From: a bacterium | GTDB taxonomy: Bacteria; Elusimicrobiota; Elusimicrobia; UBA1565; UBA9628 | Reading direction: 5' to 3' | Length of the DNA: 40,664 bases | Assembly: GCA_021799485.1 (NCBI GenBank) | Contig: JAJZAK010000020.1 | Span: 1-40,664 of the forward strand | Shown: positions 1 through 8,412 of the stretch, piece after piece | Numbering within the stretch: the stretch's first letter is position 1 | Layout of the letters: each line of letters begins with the position of its first letter | The notes under the pieces: generated by a model | Databases searched by the model: none | What the model saw: only the letters and a program-made list of their open reading frames with translations | What the model was told of the DNA's origin: nothing | Translations under genes and position numbers: made by a program

Positions 1-165
1 GGCGCTGGAGGCGCGAGCGACGGCATGAGTCCACATCGTCCACACCCTTCCGGCAACAGATGGAGGCGTTATTCGAGCTGTTTCGGGCTCGGCCACGGGG
101 ATTTCAACAACGCTCCCATAAAAATCAAGGGGTTTTCGGCAGCCTGCTAGCAAGTCCCGAGGCTC
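1..165. other. Left-edge non-coding stretch, possibly the tail of an insertion sequence
   Basis: No gene can be supported here. One frame ends at a TGA near 26-28 and another runs open to a TAG at 148-150, but neither gives a recognisable protein. The AT-rich stretch around 115-140, followed by GGCAGCCTGCTAG, is unlike the surrounding GC-rich coding DNA and resembles the 3' untranslated tail of some DDE insertion sequences. Because the right edge of the window enters an IS, this could be the far end of another copy. That is a guess from appearance only; terminal inverted repeats of the two edges share just CCTCG. Confidence 0.25.
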
Positions 166-1617
166 TCAGCGCCCGCAATCGACTTTCGCCAGCGCCGCGC
201 AGGAAACGACGCCCACCGGCGCCGCGGTCAATCTTTGAAGCGGATCGATCAACACGCAGGCCGGCAGCCGGGCAAGCGTTCGTCGATCGACAAAAGCCGG
301 GTAGCCGGGAAACGACGCCCACGCCGCCTGGGCCTGATCGGGGCATAGCAGGATCTGCGGCCGCTCGACGAGATAATAGTACCGCAACGATGGGTAGAAA
401 TAGCTCTCGGCATGGACGATCACGGCCCGCCGATCCGCCGCGGATCGCAGATATCCGGCCAGCCGCCCGAGTCTTGGGTCGAGCCGCCCCGCCGCCCACG
501 CCGAGACTCCGGCCCCCGCAAGGGCCAGCGCCGCGATTCCGACCGTCATGGCTCGACGCGACAACGCGCTTTTCAAGCGCCCGGCGCCCCAGGCCACGAA
601 AAGATAGACGTAAGGGGAAAGAAAGGCGAAATAGCGGCCTTGCGCCAGCGCACGGCGAGCGAGGATCTCCCCTAGCGCGACCGCGATAGGCGCCGCGACG
701 ATCGGGAAGGCGAGGAAGCTCCCCCAGCGATCGTTGGCTTGCGGCGGCCCTCGCATGAGGACGAAGGCGGCCGCGGCGAGCGCCCCGCCGGCGAGCAGCG
801 ATGAAACGGGCCGCGGGGCCCGCACGAGAAGGTCGAGAAAAGGAACGTCGAAGAAAAAACCGGAAAGGATCCGGCCATAGCCCGCAAGCGTCATCGGGGC
901 TCGCAGCAAGGCATCATCCGGACGCGACATCTGGGAGAGAAGGGAGGACAGCCAGGGAAGATAGGCGAGGGCGATGAGAGCATGAATCCCCGTCCACGAG
1001 GCGAGCCGCCGCGCCCCGGAACGTCTCCAATGCCACGCGCCATAGAGAGCCGTGATGGCGAGGGTGAAAAGGAAATACGGATGGAGATAGATCCCGAAGG
1101 CTCCCACAAGGGCATACATGGCCGCCCGCCTCGCGCTCCAATCCTCCACGAGGGCGGCGAGCGCGTCCGCCAAAAAGAGGCTCGCGAGGAGATAGAGCGA
1201 GTAGACGCGGGCCTCCTGAGCCATGTAAATCCAGTACGAAGAGAAAACGCCGAGAAAGAAGGCGAAGGAGGCCCGCTCGGGAACGACGCGGCGGCAAAGC
1301 CTCCCAAAAACAGCCAGGGCCGCGGCGCCAACGACCGCTGAAAACGCCCGGGCCGCCGAGGCAGACGCGCCGAAAATCCCCATCCAGGCATGAAGGAGAT
1401 AAAAATAAAGGGGCGGGATGCCCTCGAGCGAGCGTGTCCGGGCCGCGATCTCGCCCAGCGGAGATGCGGCGACGACGAGGCTTTTCGCCTCGTCAAACCA
1501 GAGAGAGCGCTCCCCCAGCCGCCAGAAACGGACGATGACCCCACAGGAAAAGAGAGCCGCTCTCAAGGGACGGCTTCGCGCGAAATAGAGAAGCCGCCGA
1601 AACAATCCGAAGGGCAT
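166..1617 (-). CDS. GT-C fold membrane glycosyltransferase (GT39/ArnT/PMT-like)
   Basis: Polytopic inner-membrane protein of 483 residues with about ten hydrophobic segments. The first outer loop carries SLWFDEAKSL with the acidic pair D42-E43, the catalytic-type motif of GT-C transferases that use polyprenyl-phosphate sugars. A second family hallmark, QEARVYSLYLL (E135, R137), follows. Such enzymes transfer a sugar to lipid, glycan or protein on the periplasmic face; donor and acceptor cannot be read from sequence. The C-terminal third is a soluble domain with YPSLRYYYLVERP. It is followed downstream only by the window edge, and the coiled-coil gene ends 20 nt upstream, so cotranscription is possible. 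No clear Shine-Dalgarno precedes the ATG. Confidence 0.75.
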   Translation of the reverse strand: MPFGLFRRLLYFARSRPLRAALFSCGVIVRFWRLGERSLWFDEAKSLVVAASPLGEIAARTRSLEGIPPLYFYLLHAWMGIFGASASAARAFSAVVGAAALAVFGRLCRRVVPERASFAFFLGVFSSYWIYMAQEARVYSLYLLASLFLADALAALVEDWSARRAAMYALVGAFGIYLHPYFLFTLAITALYGAWHWRRSGARRLASWTGIHALIALAYLPWLSSLLSQMSRPDDALLRAPMTLAGYGRILSGFFFDVPFLDLLVRAPRPVSSLLAGGALAAAAFVLMRGPPQANDRWGSFLAFPIVAAPIAVALGEILARRALAQGRYFAFLSPYVYLFVAWGAGRLKSALSRRAMTVGIAALALAGAGVSAWAAGRLDPRLGRLAGYLRSAADRRAVIVHAESYFYPSLRYYYLVERPQILLCPDQAQAAWASFPGYPAFVDRRTLARLPACVLIDPLQRLTAAPVGVVSCAALAKVDCGR

Positions 1618-1637
1618 CGCTTGTTTCTTAACGAGCC

Positions 1638-1994
1638 CTAACCCGCTCGATGCTGGCTGCGAAGGAACTCCGCGTACAGATGATAAAGTTGGTCGATGCG
1701 CCCATTGATCTGGGAGTAATGGTGGTCCATCGTCTGGCGAAGCTCCTTGATTTCGCCTTTGAGCCCACCGATCTCACCCCCGAAATCTGAGAGTTCTCCT
1801 TTAAGATCCGTCCGCACGGCTCCTATCTCCGCCTTGAGCTCTGCCCGCGAGCTTTCCATCTCCGCCTTGAGCTCCGTCCGCACGGCTCCTATCTCCGCCT
1901 TGAGCTCGCGAGTCCTCTCGTCGATGACTTCATAGACAAGCTCAAGAGTTACTTTGCGCGCCACGTTTTTGATCACCTCTGGAATATTGAGCAT
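1638..1994 (-). CDS. Small coiled-coil protein with 11-residue repeats
   Basis: Predicted 118 residues, starting at the ATG preceded by GAGGA nine bases upstream; an in-frame GTG 15 bases earlier would add five residues. After a 29-residue N-terminal helix the chain is built of hendecads of the type AELKAEIGAVR, repeated about five times, then a C-terminal segment with INGRIDQLYHLY. Eleven-residue periodicity favours a long straight or right-handed coiled coil. No signal peptide or catalytic motif is visible. Function unknown; an oligomerising scaffold is the only reasonable inference. DNA repeats underlying the hendecads are listed separately. Confidence 0.6.
   Translation of the reverse strand: MLNIPEVIKNVARKVTLELVYEVIDERTRELKAEIGAVRTELKAEMESSRAELKAEIGAVRTDLKGELSDFGGEIGGLKGEIKELRQTMDHHYSQINGRIDQLYHLYAEFLRSQHRAG
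1807..1907. repeat. Internal direct repeats (33/66-bp period) in the coiled-coil gene
   Basis: A 35-bp stretch at 1807-1841 is repeated identically at 1873-1907, an offset of 66 bp. The inner part (ATCTCCGCCTTGAGCTC) occurs once more midway, so the basic unit is 33 bp, or 11 codons. The near-perfect DNA identity, including synonymous positions, points to recent unit duplication, so copy number may vary between strains. Confidence 0.85.
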
Positions 1995-2050
1995 AGTATA
2001 GTTCCTCACTTCACGTCGTCAAGTGCATGGGACGGCCCCCCTCCCCCGGC

Positions 2051-2074
2051 CCCTCCCCCCTTTCGGGGGGAGGG
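2051..2074. other. Perfect GC hairpin, 10-bp stem with TTTC loop
   Basis: CCCTCCCCCC, loop TTTC, then GGGGGGAGGG. It lies between the stop of the 66-aa gene and the start of the coiled-coil gene, both on the minus strand. There is no T-tract on either side, so a Rho-independent terminator is not well supported. It could be a REP-like or structural element. Confidence 0.5.
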
Positions 2075-2086
2075 AGGGATGGCGGC

Positions 2087-2287
2087 TCAGGACGTGGCTC
2101 TTCGGTCCTGATGCCTCGCCCGGAAGGCCCGGATCGCCTCCAGATTTCCCAGGATGAGCGCCGCCTTCCCAAGCCCGAAGCGAAGCGGGTATTTGTCCCA
2201 CTCGTCCCGCTTCAAGGCCAGCACCGGCTTTCCATTGAACTCCATCTCCTCAGCCACGCCAGACATCTCCGCCGTTTCGTTCGCCAT
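2087..2287 (-). CDS. Conserved-looking small protein, function unknown
   Basis: Predicted 66 residues. The start is the ATG preceded by GGAGAGGAGGACCA, a strong Shine-Dalgarno; an in-frame ATG 39 bases earlier has none. Soluble and mixed charge, with a central segment NGKPVLALKRDEWDKYP followed by a predicted helix that ends in a basic cluster (RAFRARHQDRR). No signal peptide, Cys pairs or membrane segment. I do not recognise a family. The strong ribosome-binding site and acceptable codon use make it likely to be expressed. Confidence 0.55.
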   Translation of the reverse strand: MANETAEMSGVAEEMEFNGKPVLALKRDEWDKYPLRFGLGKAALILGNLEAIRAFRARHQDRRATS

Positions 2288-2386
2288 TGGTCCTCCTCTC
2301 CGTCTTAATCGCCCCATGGGGCTCACTTTATTAACGGTTCAGCCCCCCGTTTTGTTCCCGCCCAAACGTTGGAAGTTGTCGAGTTG

Positions 2387-2417
2387 TATAATCTCCTTCA
2401 TATCGTTCCCGGAGGAA
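2387..2417 (+). promoter_or_regulatory. -10 box and Shine-Dalgarno of the VOC gene
   Basis: A consensus TATAAT at 2387-2392 and GGAGGAA at 2411-2417, five bases before the ATG at 2422. No good -35 hexamer sits 16-18 bp upstream, so an activator or a non-canonical -35 may be involved. Confidence 0.5.
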
Positions 2418-2421
2418 CCCC

Positions 2422-3204
2422 ATGAAAAAACCCTTTCAAAATCTCGTCGTCGACCACATGACGCTGCTGCTTGAACCTCGATATTACCCCGTCGCCTACG
2501 CGCTCTTCCGGATCGTCTTCGGAGTCGACGAGGCCGGCATCATCTACGAGAAGCGCAAGCGCTGGCCCGGCGAATCCGAGGAGCGCTCGATGACCTTCGC
2601 CGTCAAGATCGGCGAGAACAGTTCGCCCCGAAAGACCCTCGGCCAGTCGATCTTCGCGGTGGTCCAGCCCTCGGAACCCGACTCCCAGAGCTCGCACGTC
2701 CGCTCAATGCTGGAGTCCCGCGGCGGCTCCGCCCATTGGCAGCACGTGGCGCTCCGGACGAGCGACCTCCTCGCCTTCCACAAGCACGCTCTCGACCGCG
2801 GGGTCAATTTCATCACGCCGATCCTCAAGGACGACGACGAGGACCTCATCCAGGTCTTCAGCGGGGAATGGATCATGCCGGGGCGCAAGCCCTCGGCCCT
2901 TTTCTTCGAGTTCGTCCAGAGAAACCCGGGACGCGCGCTGCTGCGAAAGATCGCCTCCGGCAACCGCCAGGCTTGGTTTAGGGACCGGACTTTTCTGGGG
3001 CTCTACCAGGAGAAGGAAAACGAATATCGGAGCGGCAAGGTGACGCCCTTCATCGACGACGAGCTCTTCGCGGCCATCGAAAAGCGCCTGTCGGGAAAAC
3101 CGCTCTGGGAGATCAAGGCGGCCGATCTGCGGGATGTCGAGAAGCTCATGAAGGACTACGCCGCATCAAAGAAAAGCCGCTCCGCGCCGGCGTTGGCGGC
3201 TTAA
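2422..3204 (+). CDS. VOC-superfamily dioxygenase, HPPD-like catalytic module
   Basis: A 260-residue protein matching the catalytic half of 4-hydroxyphenylpyruvate dioxygenase-type enzymes. The three iron ligands expected of the fold can be placed at H12 (VVDHMTLLL), H108 (HWQHVALRT) and E163 (FFEFVQR). An HPPD-like tail ASGNRQAWFRDRTF follows the Glu. True HPPDs are 350-400 residues with a non-catalytic N-terminal module, absent here, so the substrate may be another 2-oxoacid or aromatic compound. A 40-residue helical extension follows the VOC fold. It is a lone plus-strand gene flanked by minus-strand genes, with its own -10 box and a GGAGG site. An Fe(II)-dependent dioxygenase is likely; tyrosine catabolism is not supported by neighbours. 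Confidence 0.7.
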   Translation: MKKPFQNLVVDHMTLLLEPRYYPVAYALFRIVFGVDEAGIIYEKRKRWPGESEERSMTFAVKIGENSSPRKTLGQSIFAVVQPSEPDSQSSHVRSMLESRGGSAHWQHVALRTSDLLAFHKHALDRGVNFITPILKDDDEDLIQVFSGEWIMPGRKPSALFFEFVQRNPGRALLRKIASGNRQAWFRDRTFLGLYQEKENEYRSGKVTPFIDDELFAAIEKRLSGKPLWEIKAADLRDVEKLMKDYAASKKSRSAPALAA

Positions 3205-3282
3205 ACGGCGGAACTCGATCGCCAGGCCGACATATTCACCTGGTCGCCGAAGACCGCAGCTCTCATGTTCGGAAGGAAAGGG

Positions 3283-3304
3283 GCGGACGTTGACGTCGCT
3301 TTTT
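3283..3304 (+). terminator. Possible Rho-independent terminator after the VOC gene
   Basis: The segment 3283-3299 can fold as GCG plus ACGT paired with ACGT plus CGC (one bulged G, very short loop), followed by five T residues at 3300-3304. It lies between the convergent VOC and valS genes and overlaps the valS stop codon. The stem is weak, so the call is tentative. Confidence 0.4.
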
Positions 3305-5948
3305 AGCTGAGTTCCGCGATCGTCCGCAGAAGGCTTTGTTTCTTATCCGATACCGCTTGGTGGGCGGCCCGAGCGACGGCTTTTTCGGCTTCGGGGGCAC
3401 GGGCGAGAAATTCGTGGTTCTCCGTCTTAAGCGCGATTTTCTTGAGCTCGGACTCCACCTTGGAGAGCTCCTTCTCGAGCCGCGCCTTTTCCTTGGCGAC
3501 GTCGATCAATCCCTCGAGCGGCACATAGAACGTGAGCCCGCAGGCGTGCGCCGTCGCGCTTTGGGGGGGCTTGGCGCCGGAAGCCATGAAATCGATCCGC
3601 TCGATTTTCGCGAGAGAACGAAGATAGGATTCGTTCACCTTCAAGGGTTCATAGGCGCCGCCATTTCCCACCGCCGTCACGCGGATGGGACGCCCCGGCG
3701 GAACGTTGAGATTGGCGCGCAAGGAACGCAGAGCCGATGTCGTTTTAATCACATACGTCATGTCGTGAATGGAATCGGCGCTGACATGGACGTCGCTCTC
3801 GGAAAGCCTTCCCGCGTAGGGCGCGAGCGCTTCCAGGAGCTCCTCGGCGATGAAGGGCATGAAGGGCGCCAAGCATCTCAAGGTCTCGGCGAGCACGCAG
3901 ACAAGGACGCCCCGGGCCGCTTCCTTGGCCGCCTCGTCCTGGCCTTGGAGGCGGATCTTCGACAGCTCGAGATGCCAGTCGCAGAACTTGTCCCATAGGA
4001 AGCCATAAATCTCATCCGCCGCCGCCGCGATCTCATAGGCCCCCAGCTTCTCCTCCAGGGAGCGCCGCATCGCCGCGAACTCGCCCAGAATCCAGCGGTC
4101 GGCGAGCTCCAAGCGTCCCGAGACGGCATAAGGCTTAGCCGGCGGCGTCTCCGGAAGGTGGGAGAGCACGAAGCGCGTCGCGTTCCAGATCTTATTCGCA
4201 AAATTGCGGGGACCGATCAGAGAATCCTCGGCGAAGGGGATATCGCGCCCCGGATGCGCCTGGGAGAGAAGCGAGAAGCGCAGGGCGTCCGCGCCGTATT
4301 TGGGGATCATGTCGAGCGGATCGACGACGTTCCCCAGAGATTTCGACATCTTGCGGCCCTTTTTGTCGCGCACGATCCCGTGGATAAGCGCCCGGCGGAA
4401 CGGAACCGATTTCCGGAAGCGAAGTCCCAACATCTGCATCCGCGCGACCCAAAGGTAGAGTATCTCATAGCCGGTCACGAGCACATCGGTCGGATAAAAA
4501 GCCTTGAGGTCCATGGTTTCCTCCGGCCAACCGAAGACGGAAACTGGCCAGAGAGCCGAGGAGAACCACGTATCAAGAACGTCGGGGTCCTGGAAGAAAT
4601 CTTTTCTGCCGCAGACCGGGCATCGCTCGGGGGCGGCGAGGCCGACCTGGGGCTTGGCCTCGGGCCGGCGCGCCACGCCCCGTTCGTCATAACAGATCCG
4701 GCAATACCAGACGGGAATGCGGTGCCCCCACCAAATCTGCCGCGAGACGCACCAATCCTTGAGATGGCGCAGCCACTCGAGATAGGGCTTCTCCCAATTG
4801 GCCGGAGAAATCCGGAACTCCCCCTTCTCGACCGCCTCGATCGCGGGCCGGGCGAGTTCCTCCATGCGCACGAACCACTGCTCGGAGAGCAGCGGCTCGA
4901 TCGTGGAGGCGCAACGGTAGCACACGCCGACCGCGTGGCGGTGATCCTCCGTCTTGACGAGAAATCCTCCGGCCTCCAGGTCGGCCACGACCTTATCGCG
5001 AGCGGCTTCACGGGAAAGCCCCGCATAGGCGCCCGCCTCCGCCGTCATCTTGCCGTCGGCGCCGATCACCTTGATCGAAGGCAGGCCGTGGCGGACTCCG
5101 ATCTCAAAGTCGTCGGGGTCATGGGCCGGCGTTACCTTGACCGCTCCCGTTCCGAAGGCGGGCTCGACGGCGGCGTCGGCGACGACGGGAATCTCACGGC
5201 CGGAAAGCGGGAGCGCCAAACGCTTGCCGACGAGAGAACGGTAGCGGGCATCCTCGGGATGGACCGCCACGGCCGTATCCCCCAGCATCGTCTCGGGACG
5301 CGTCGTCGCGACGACGAGCCCCGACTCGGGCCCCTTGCCCGCCTCGGGATAACGGATATGCCAGAGCCGGCCCTTGCGCTCCTCGCGCTCGACTTCGATG
5401 TCGGAAAGCGCCGTCCCGCATCGCACGCACCAGTTGACGAGGCGCTCGCCGCGGTAGATGAAGCCGTCGTCCCAAAGCGATTTGAAGGCCGCGAATACGG
5501 CCTTCGACCGGGCCTCGTCCATGGTGAAGGCGTCCCGCTCCCAGTCAAGCGCCGCGCCCAGCCGCTTCATCTGCTTGCGGATCGTGCCGCGGCATTCCTC
5601 GGTCCACAAACGAAGGCGCTTCACGAACTCCTCGCGGCCCAGCGACATCCGGGTCTCGCCCGAAGCCTTGAGGCTCTTTTCCATCACGTTCTGGGTCGCG
5701 ATGCCGCCATGGTCCGTTCCGGGAACCCAGACCGTCCGGTCTCCCCGGAACCGGCGCCAGCGCACGAGCACGTCCTGAACGGAAAGGTTGAGAGCGTGTC
5801 CCAGATGGAGGGCGCCCGTGACGTTGGGAGGCGGGATGACGACGACGAAGCGCCCCCCTTCCTTGCGGCCGCCGCAAGCCCCGGCGGACTCCCACAAGGC
5901 GATTCTTTTATCCTCGACCGGCTTCGGATCGTAAACCTTAGGCAGCAA
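3303..5948 (-). CDS. valS: Valyl-tRNA synthetase
   Basis: A class Ia synthetase of 881 residues (family usually 870-950) that charges tRNA-Val in the cytoplasm. HLGH at 48-51 and KMSKS at 533-537 are the two ATP-binding signatures. The editing domain contains ATTRPETMLGDTAVAVHP and TPAHDPDDFEIG. A Cys-rich insertion (WCVRCG, CYRC, CRIC, CPVCG) probably binds zinc. After the anticodon-binding helices, the C-terminal coiled-coil arm typical of ValRS is present (VAKEKARLEKELSKVESELKK). Its start overlaps the hemW stop by 11 nt, so it is probably translated by coupling. The antisense strand carries long open frames caused only by GC-rich codon use. Confidence 0.97.
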   Translation of the reverse strand: MLPKVYDPKPVEDKRIALWESAGACGGRKEGGRFVVVIPPPNVTGALHLGHALNLSVQDVLVRWRRFRGDRTVWVPGTDHGGIATQNVMEKSLKASGETRMSLGREEFVKRLRLWTEECRGTIRKQMKRLGAALDWERDAFTMDEARSKAVFAAFKSLWDDGFIYRGERLVNWCVRCGTALSDIEVEREERKGRLWHIRYPEAGKGPESGLVVATTRPETMLGDTAVAVHPEDARYRSLVGKRLALPLSGREIPVVADAAVEPAFGTGAVKVTPAHDPDDFEIGVRHGLPSIKVIGADGKMTAEAGAYAGLSREAARDKVVADLEAGGFLVKTEDHRHAVGVCYRCASTIEPLLSEQWFVRMEELARPAIEAVEKGEFRISPANWEKPYLEWLRHLKDWCVSRQIWWGHRIPVWYCRICYDERGVARRPEAKPQVGLAAPERCPVCGRKDFFQDPDVLDTWFSSALWPVSVFGWPEETMDLKAFYPTDVLVTGYEILYLWVARMQMLGLRFRKSVPFRRALIHGIVRDKKGRKMSKSLGNVVDPLDMIPKYGADALRFSLLSQAHPGRDIPFAEDSLIGPRNFANKIWNATRFVLSHLPETPPAKPYAVSGRLELADRWILGEFAAMRRSLEEKLGAYEIAAAADEIYGFLWDKFCDWHLELSKIRLQGQDEAAKEAARGVLVCVLAETLRCLAPFMPFIAEELLEALAPYAGRLSESDVHVSADSIHDMTYVIKTTSALRSLRANLNVPPGRPIRVTAVGNGGAYEPLKVNESYLRSLAKIERIDFMASGAKPPQSATAHACGLTFYVPLEGLIDVAKEKARLEKELSKVESELKKIALKTENHEFLARAPEAEKAVARAAHQAVSDKKQSLLRTIAELS

Positions 5949-7047
5949 CGGGAACCTCCCTATAGGGCGGCACGAACTCGGAGAAGGCGCGGTTGGCGAG
6001 AAAGACCCCCTCGCGGGTGAGCCGCGCCCGGCCGGCGGCGATCCTGACGAGGCCCTGTTCCTCCAGGTGGCGCCATGAGAGTCTGAAGGCCTCTCCCATC
6101 TCCCCGGCGATCGAGACCCCCTCCGACACGAGGCGCAATCCCAACATCGCGGTCTCCCCGAGCTTATCCTTCCCCCGAAGCTCCTCGATAGAGGAGACGG
6201 GGCGCGAGCCCGCCTCGGCGGCCTCGATATAAGGGATCAGCCTGTCGTCATTCGTCGAGCGCCGTCCATCCCGGCAAGAGGCCGCCCCGCAGCCAAGGCC
6301 GATATATTCCCCGTTTCTCCAATAGATCTGGTTGTGAATGGACTGATAGCCCGGCCGAGCGAAGTTTGAAATCTCGTAATGTTCGTAGCCCTCCACATGC
6401 AGCGCCTCGATCGCGCCTTCATGCATCGCGCGGCAAAGATCCTCGTCAGGCTCGACGCCGCGCCGGGCGAAGAGGGTCCTGTCCTCGACCTGCAGTCCAT
6501 AGAGAGAGAGATGCTCGGGCTCAAGATCGAGAATCTCGCGAAGGCCGGACCTGAAGCCCGCGGCCGTCTGCCCCGGCAGGCCACACATAAGATCGACCGA
6601 CACGGACATCCCGGCGGCTCGAGCCTCCCTGAAAGCCTTATGAAAATCGGCCGCCGTATGCATGCGTCCGATCGACTTTAAGAGCGCGTCGTCGGGGGTC
6701 TGGAGTCCTAGGCTCAACCGGCTGACGCCCAATTCCTTGAGAAGGGCGATCTTATCGAGGTCCAGACTCTCCGGATTGGCCTCGAAGCTGATCTCCTTAA
6801 AGCAAGCGGCAGGGAAGCCGCGGCGAATCAGGCCGAAGAGTTCCGTGACCTGCTCGCGATCCAGCTCCGACGGCGTCCCGCCGCCGATATAGAGAGTTTC
6901 AGGGGCGTCTCCCTCCCAAAACCGAGCCTCTCGCTCAAGCGCCCGCAAGTAACGTCCGGCCGTGCGCTTTTGCCCCGAGAACGCCGCGAAGTCGCAGTAG
7001 TAGCACTTGACGCGGCAATAGGGGATGTGGACGTAAAGACCCAACAT
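5938..7047 (-). CDS. hemW: HemW, radical-SAM heme chaperone (CPO3-like)
   Basis: A 369-residue member of the HemN/HemW family. The [4Fe-4S] motif is C11-x3-C15-x2-C18 within IPYCRVKCYYCDF, followed by YIGGGTPS and VDLMCGLPGQT. The short N-terminus and YYCDF motif are typical of HemW, which transfers heme, rather than of true coproporphyrinogen dehydrogenase HemN, which has a longer N-terminus. The C-terminal HemN-type winged domain (GVSIAGEMGEAF, LTREGVFLANR) is complete. Located between the slipin gene (3-nt gap) and valS (11-nt overlap), so likely one transcript. Many annotations call such genes hemN; the motif order favours hemW. Confidence 0.9.
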   Translation of the reverse strand: MLGLYVHIPYCRVKCYYCDFAAFSGQKRTAGRYLRALEREARFWEGDAPETLYIGGGTPSELDREQVTELFGLIRRGFPAACFKEISFEANPESLDLDKIALLKELGVSRLSLGLQTPDDALLKSIGRMHTAADFHKAFREARAAGMSVSVDLMCGLPGQTAAGFRSGLREILDLEPEHLSLYGLQVEDRTLFARRGVEPDEDLCRAMHEGAIEALHVEGYEHYEISNFARPGYQSIHNQIYWRNGEYIGLGCGAASCRDGRRSTNDDRLIPYIEAAEAGSRPVSSIEELRGKDKLGETAMLGLRLVSEGVSIAGEMGEAFRLSWRHLEEQGLVRIAAGRARLTREGVFLANRAFSEFVPPYREVPVAA

Positions 7048-7050
7048 CCC

Positions 7051-7794
7051 CTATTTGGCGACCTTGTCCTTGAGGAACATCGAGATGAGATCGATGGGAA
7101 TGGGAAAGAGCGTCGTTGAGTTCTTCTCCGAAGCGATCTCGGAGAGCGTCTGCAGATAGCGCAGCTGGATCGAGGCGGGGTTCGTGGACAGGATCGCGGC
7201 CGCCTGGGCGAGCTTCTCCGCGGCCTGGAGCTCGCCTGCCGCGTGAATGACCTTGGCCCGGCGCTCCCGCTCCGCCTCGGCCTGCCTCGCGATCGCGCGG
7301 AGCATGTCCTGGGGCAGGTCGACGTTCTTCACCTCGACATTCGCGACCTTGATCCCCCAGGGCTCCGTGTGGGTGTCGAGGATCTGCTGGAGCTCGGCGT
7401 TGATCTTGTCACGGTTGGAAAGAAGGTCATCCAGATCCATCTTGCCGAGGACGCTGCGGAGCGTCGTCTGGGCGAGCTGGCTCGTTGCATAAAAGAAGTC
7501 CTGAACCTGGACGATGGCCTTGCTCGGGTCAAGCACCCGGAAATAGACGACGGCGTTGACCTTGATCGAGATGTTGTCCTTCGTGATGATGTCCTGCGGC
7601 GGGACGTCGTGGACCAAGATGCGCAAACTCACCTTCTGCGCGGTCATGACGCCGGGGATGACGACCACGACCCCGGGACCCTTGACTCCTTGAAGCCTGC
7701 CCAGGAAAAAGAGGACCAGGCGGTCATACTCGTTGACGACGCGGAGCGAGAGGGCCAGGATCACGACGACGGCGATTAAAACCGTTGACATCAT
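7051..7794 (-). CDS. Slipin/stomatin-like SPFH (band 7) membrane protein
   Basis: A 247-residue protein with one N-terminal membrane hairpin (residues 4-18), then an SPFH domain containing ERLVLF-type and [15 protein letters not shown] sequences, [13 protein letters not shown] and a helical Ala/Glu-rich region ([16 protein letters not shown]). Prokaryotic slipins oligomerise at the inner membrane and are usually partnered by an NfeD protein; none is encoded next to this one. A second Met codon immediately follows the first, so either may be the start. Upstream is the CheC-like gene, 27 nt away. Role probably membrane organisation or protease partnering; exact function not deducible. Confidence 0.85.
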   Translation of the reverse strand: MMSTVLIAVVVILALSLRVVNEYDRLVLFFLGRLQGVKGPGVVVVIPGVMTAQKVSLRILVHDVPPQDIITKDNISIKVNAVVYFRVLDPSKAIVQVQDFFYATSQLAQTTLRSVLGKMDLDDLLSNRDKINAELQQILDTHTEPWGIKVANVEVKNVDLPQDMLRAIARQAEAERERRAKVIHAAGELQAAEKLAQAAAILSTNPASIQLRYLQTLSEIASEKNSTTLFPIPIDLISMFLKDKVAK

Positions 7795-7821
7795 GTCAGT
7801 CTCCTTTGACGGCCATTCACG

Positions 7822-8412
7822 TTATTTCTCCGCCTCCGCGACCGCCAGCAGCGCCTTCTGCCAGTCGTCGTCGAGGATGATCGCGACCATGCAGTCCGCG
7901 GACAAAGACGACGAGGACATATGCGCGTAGACGAGAAGCGTCTGGGCCCCGGAGGCCGGGAACCTCTTGGCCAATTCCTGCAGAAGGTCGCCGGCTTTCT
8001 TGCGCTCGGCGACGGGGGCGCCCAGGAACACCGAGCGGCCGCAGGCGTCCGCCAAAAGATCCGCGATGGCGTTGGCGACGACGTTGGCGATCTCGGAGAG
8101 GGCCATCTCCTCCATGCGCGAGCCCGGCTTCTCCCATTCCGTCTGAGCGAGGAAGGCCGAGGCCATCGCCTTCGCCTCCGCCTCCGGAAAGACGACGAGA
8201 AAGCCGCCGCCATCCATCGAAAGAAAGATCCCGTAGTCGGTCCCTTCGTCCTCCGCCATCGCGGCGATGCGGTTCATCTCCGCCATGCGCACGGAAACCG
8301 TCTGGATGATCCAGTTCGTGCGCGAGATCTTCGCCAAGCGCTCGGCGCCGCGGTCGACGCCGGTCTCAAGGATCTTGAGAAGCTTCGGGGAGATGTCCTC
8401 GGAGGAATTCAC
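7822..8412 (-). CDS. CheC/CheX-like phosphatase of CheY-P
   Basis: A 196-residue protein with one CheC-type catalytic helix: ALSEIANVVANAI, giving E107 and N110 and then P133 exactly 22 residues after the Asn, as in the E-x2-N-x22-P signature of the CheC/FliY/CheX family. In those enzymes Glu and Asn dephosphorylate CheY-P. Only the C-terminal half keeps the motif; the N-terminal half (LSMDGGGFLVVF) has the fold-like strands but no second active site. It overlaps the upstream receiver gene by 4 nt (ATGA), a strong sign that the two proteins act together. No other chemotaxis gene is in the window. Confidence 0.75.
   Translation of the reverse strand: MNSSEDISPKLLKILETGVDRGAERLAKISRTNWIIQTVSVRMAEMNRIAAMAEDEGTDYGIFLSMDGGGFLVVFPEAEAKAMASAFLAQTEWEKPGSRMEEMALSEIANVVANAIADLLADACGRSVFLGAPVAERKKAGDLLQELAKRFPASGAQTLLVYAHMSSSSLSADCMVAIILDDDWQKALLAVAEAEK

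Noticed and set aside
1995-2022. TTGACG-16-TATACT promoter-like sequence before the coiled-coil gene
   Set aside because: The -10 directly abuts the ATG, so a transcript would start inside the coding region. It overlaps the Shine-Dalgarno and is probably chance.
4158-6020. 620-codon plus-strand open frame opposite valS
   Set aside because: It lies wholly antisense to a complete valyl-tRNA synthetase and its product has no motifs. Such frames are common in GC-rich genes whose third positions are G or C.
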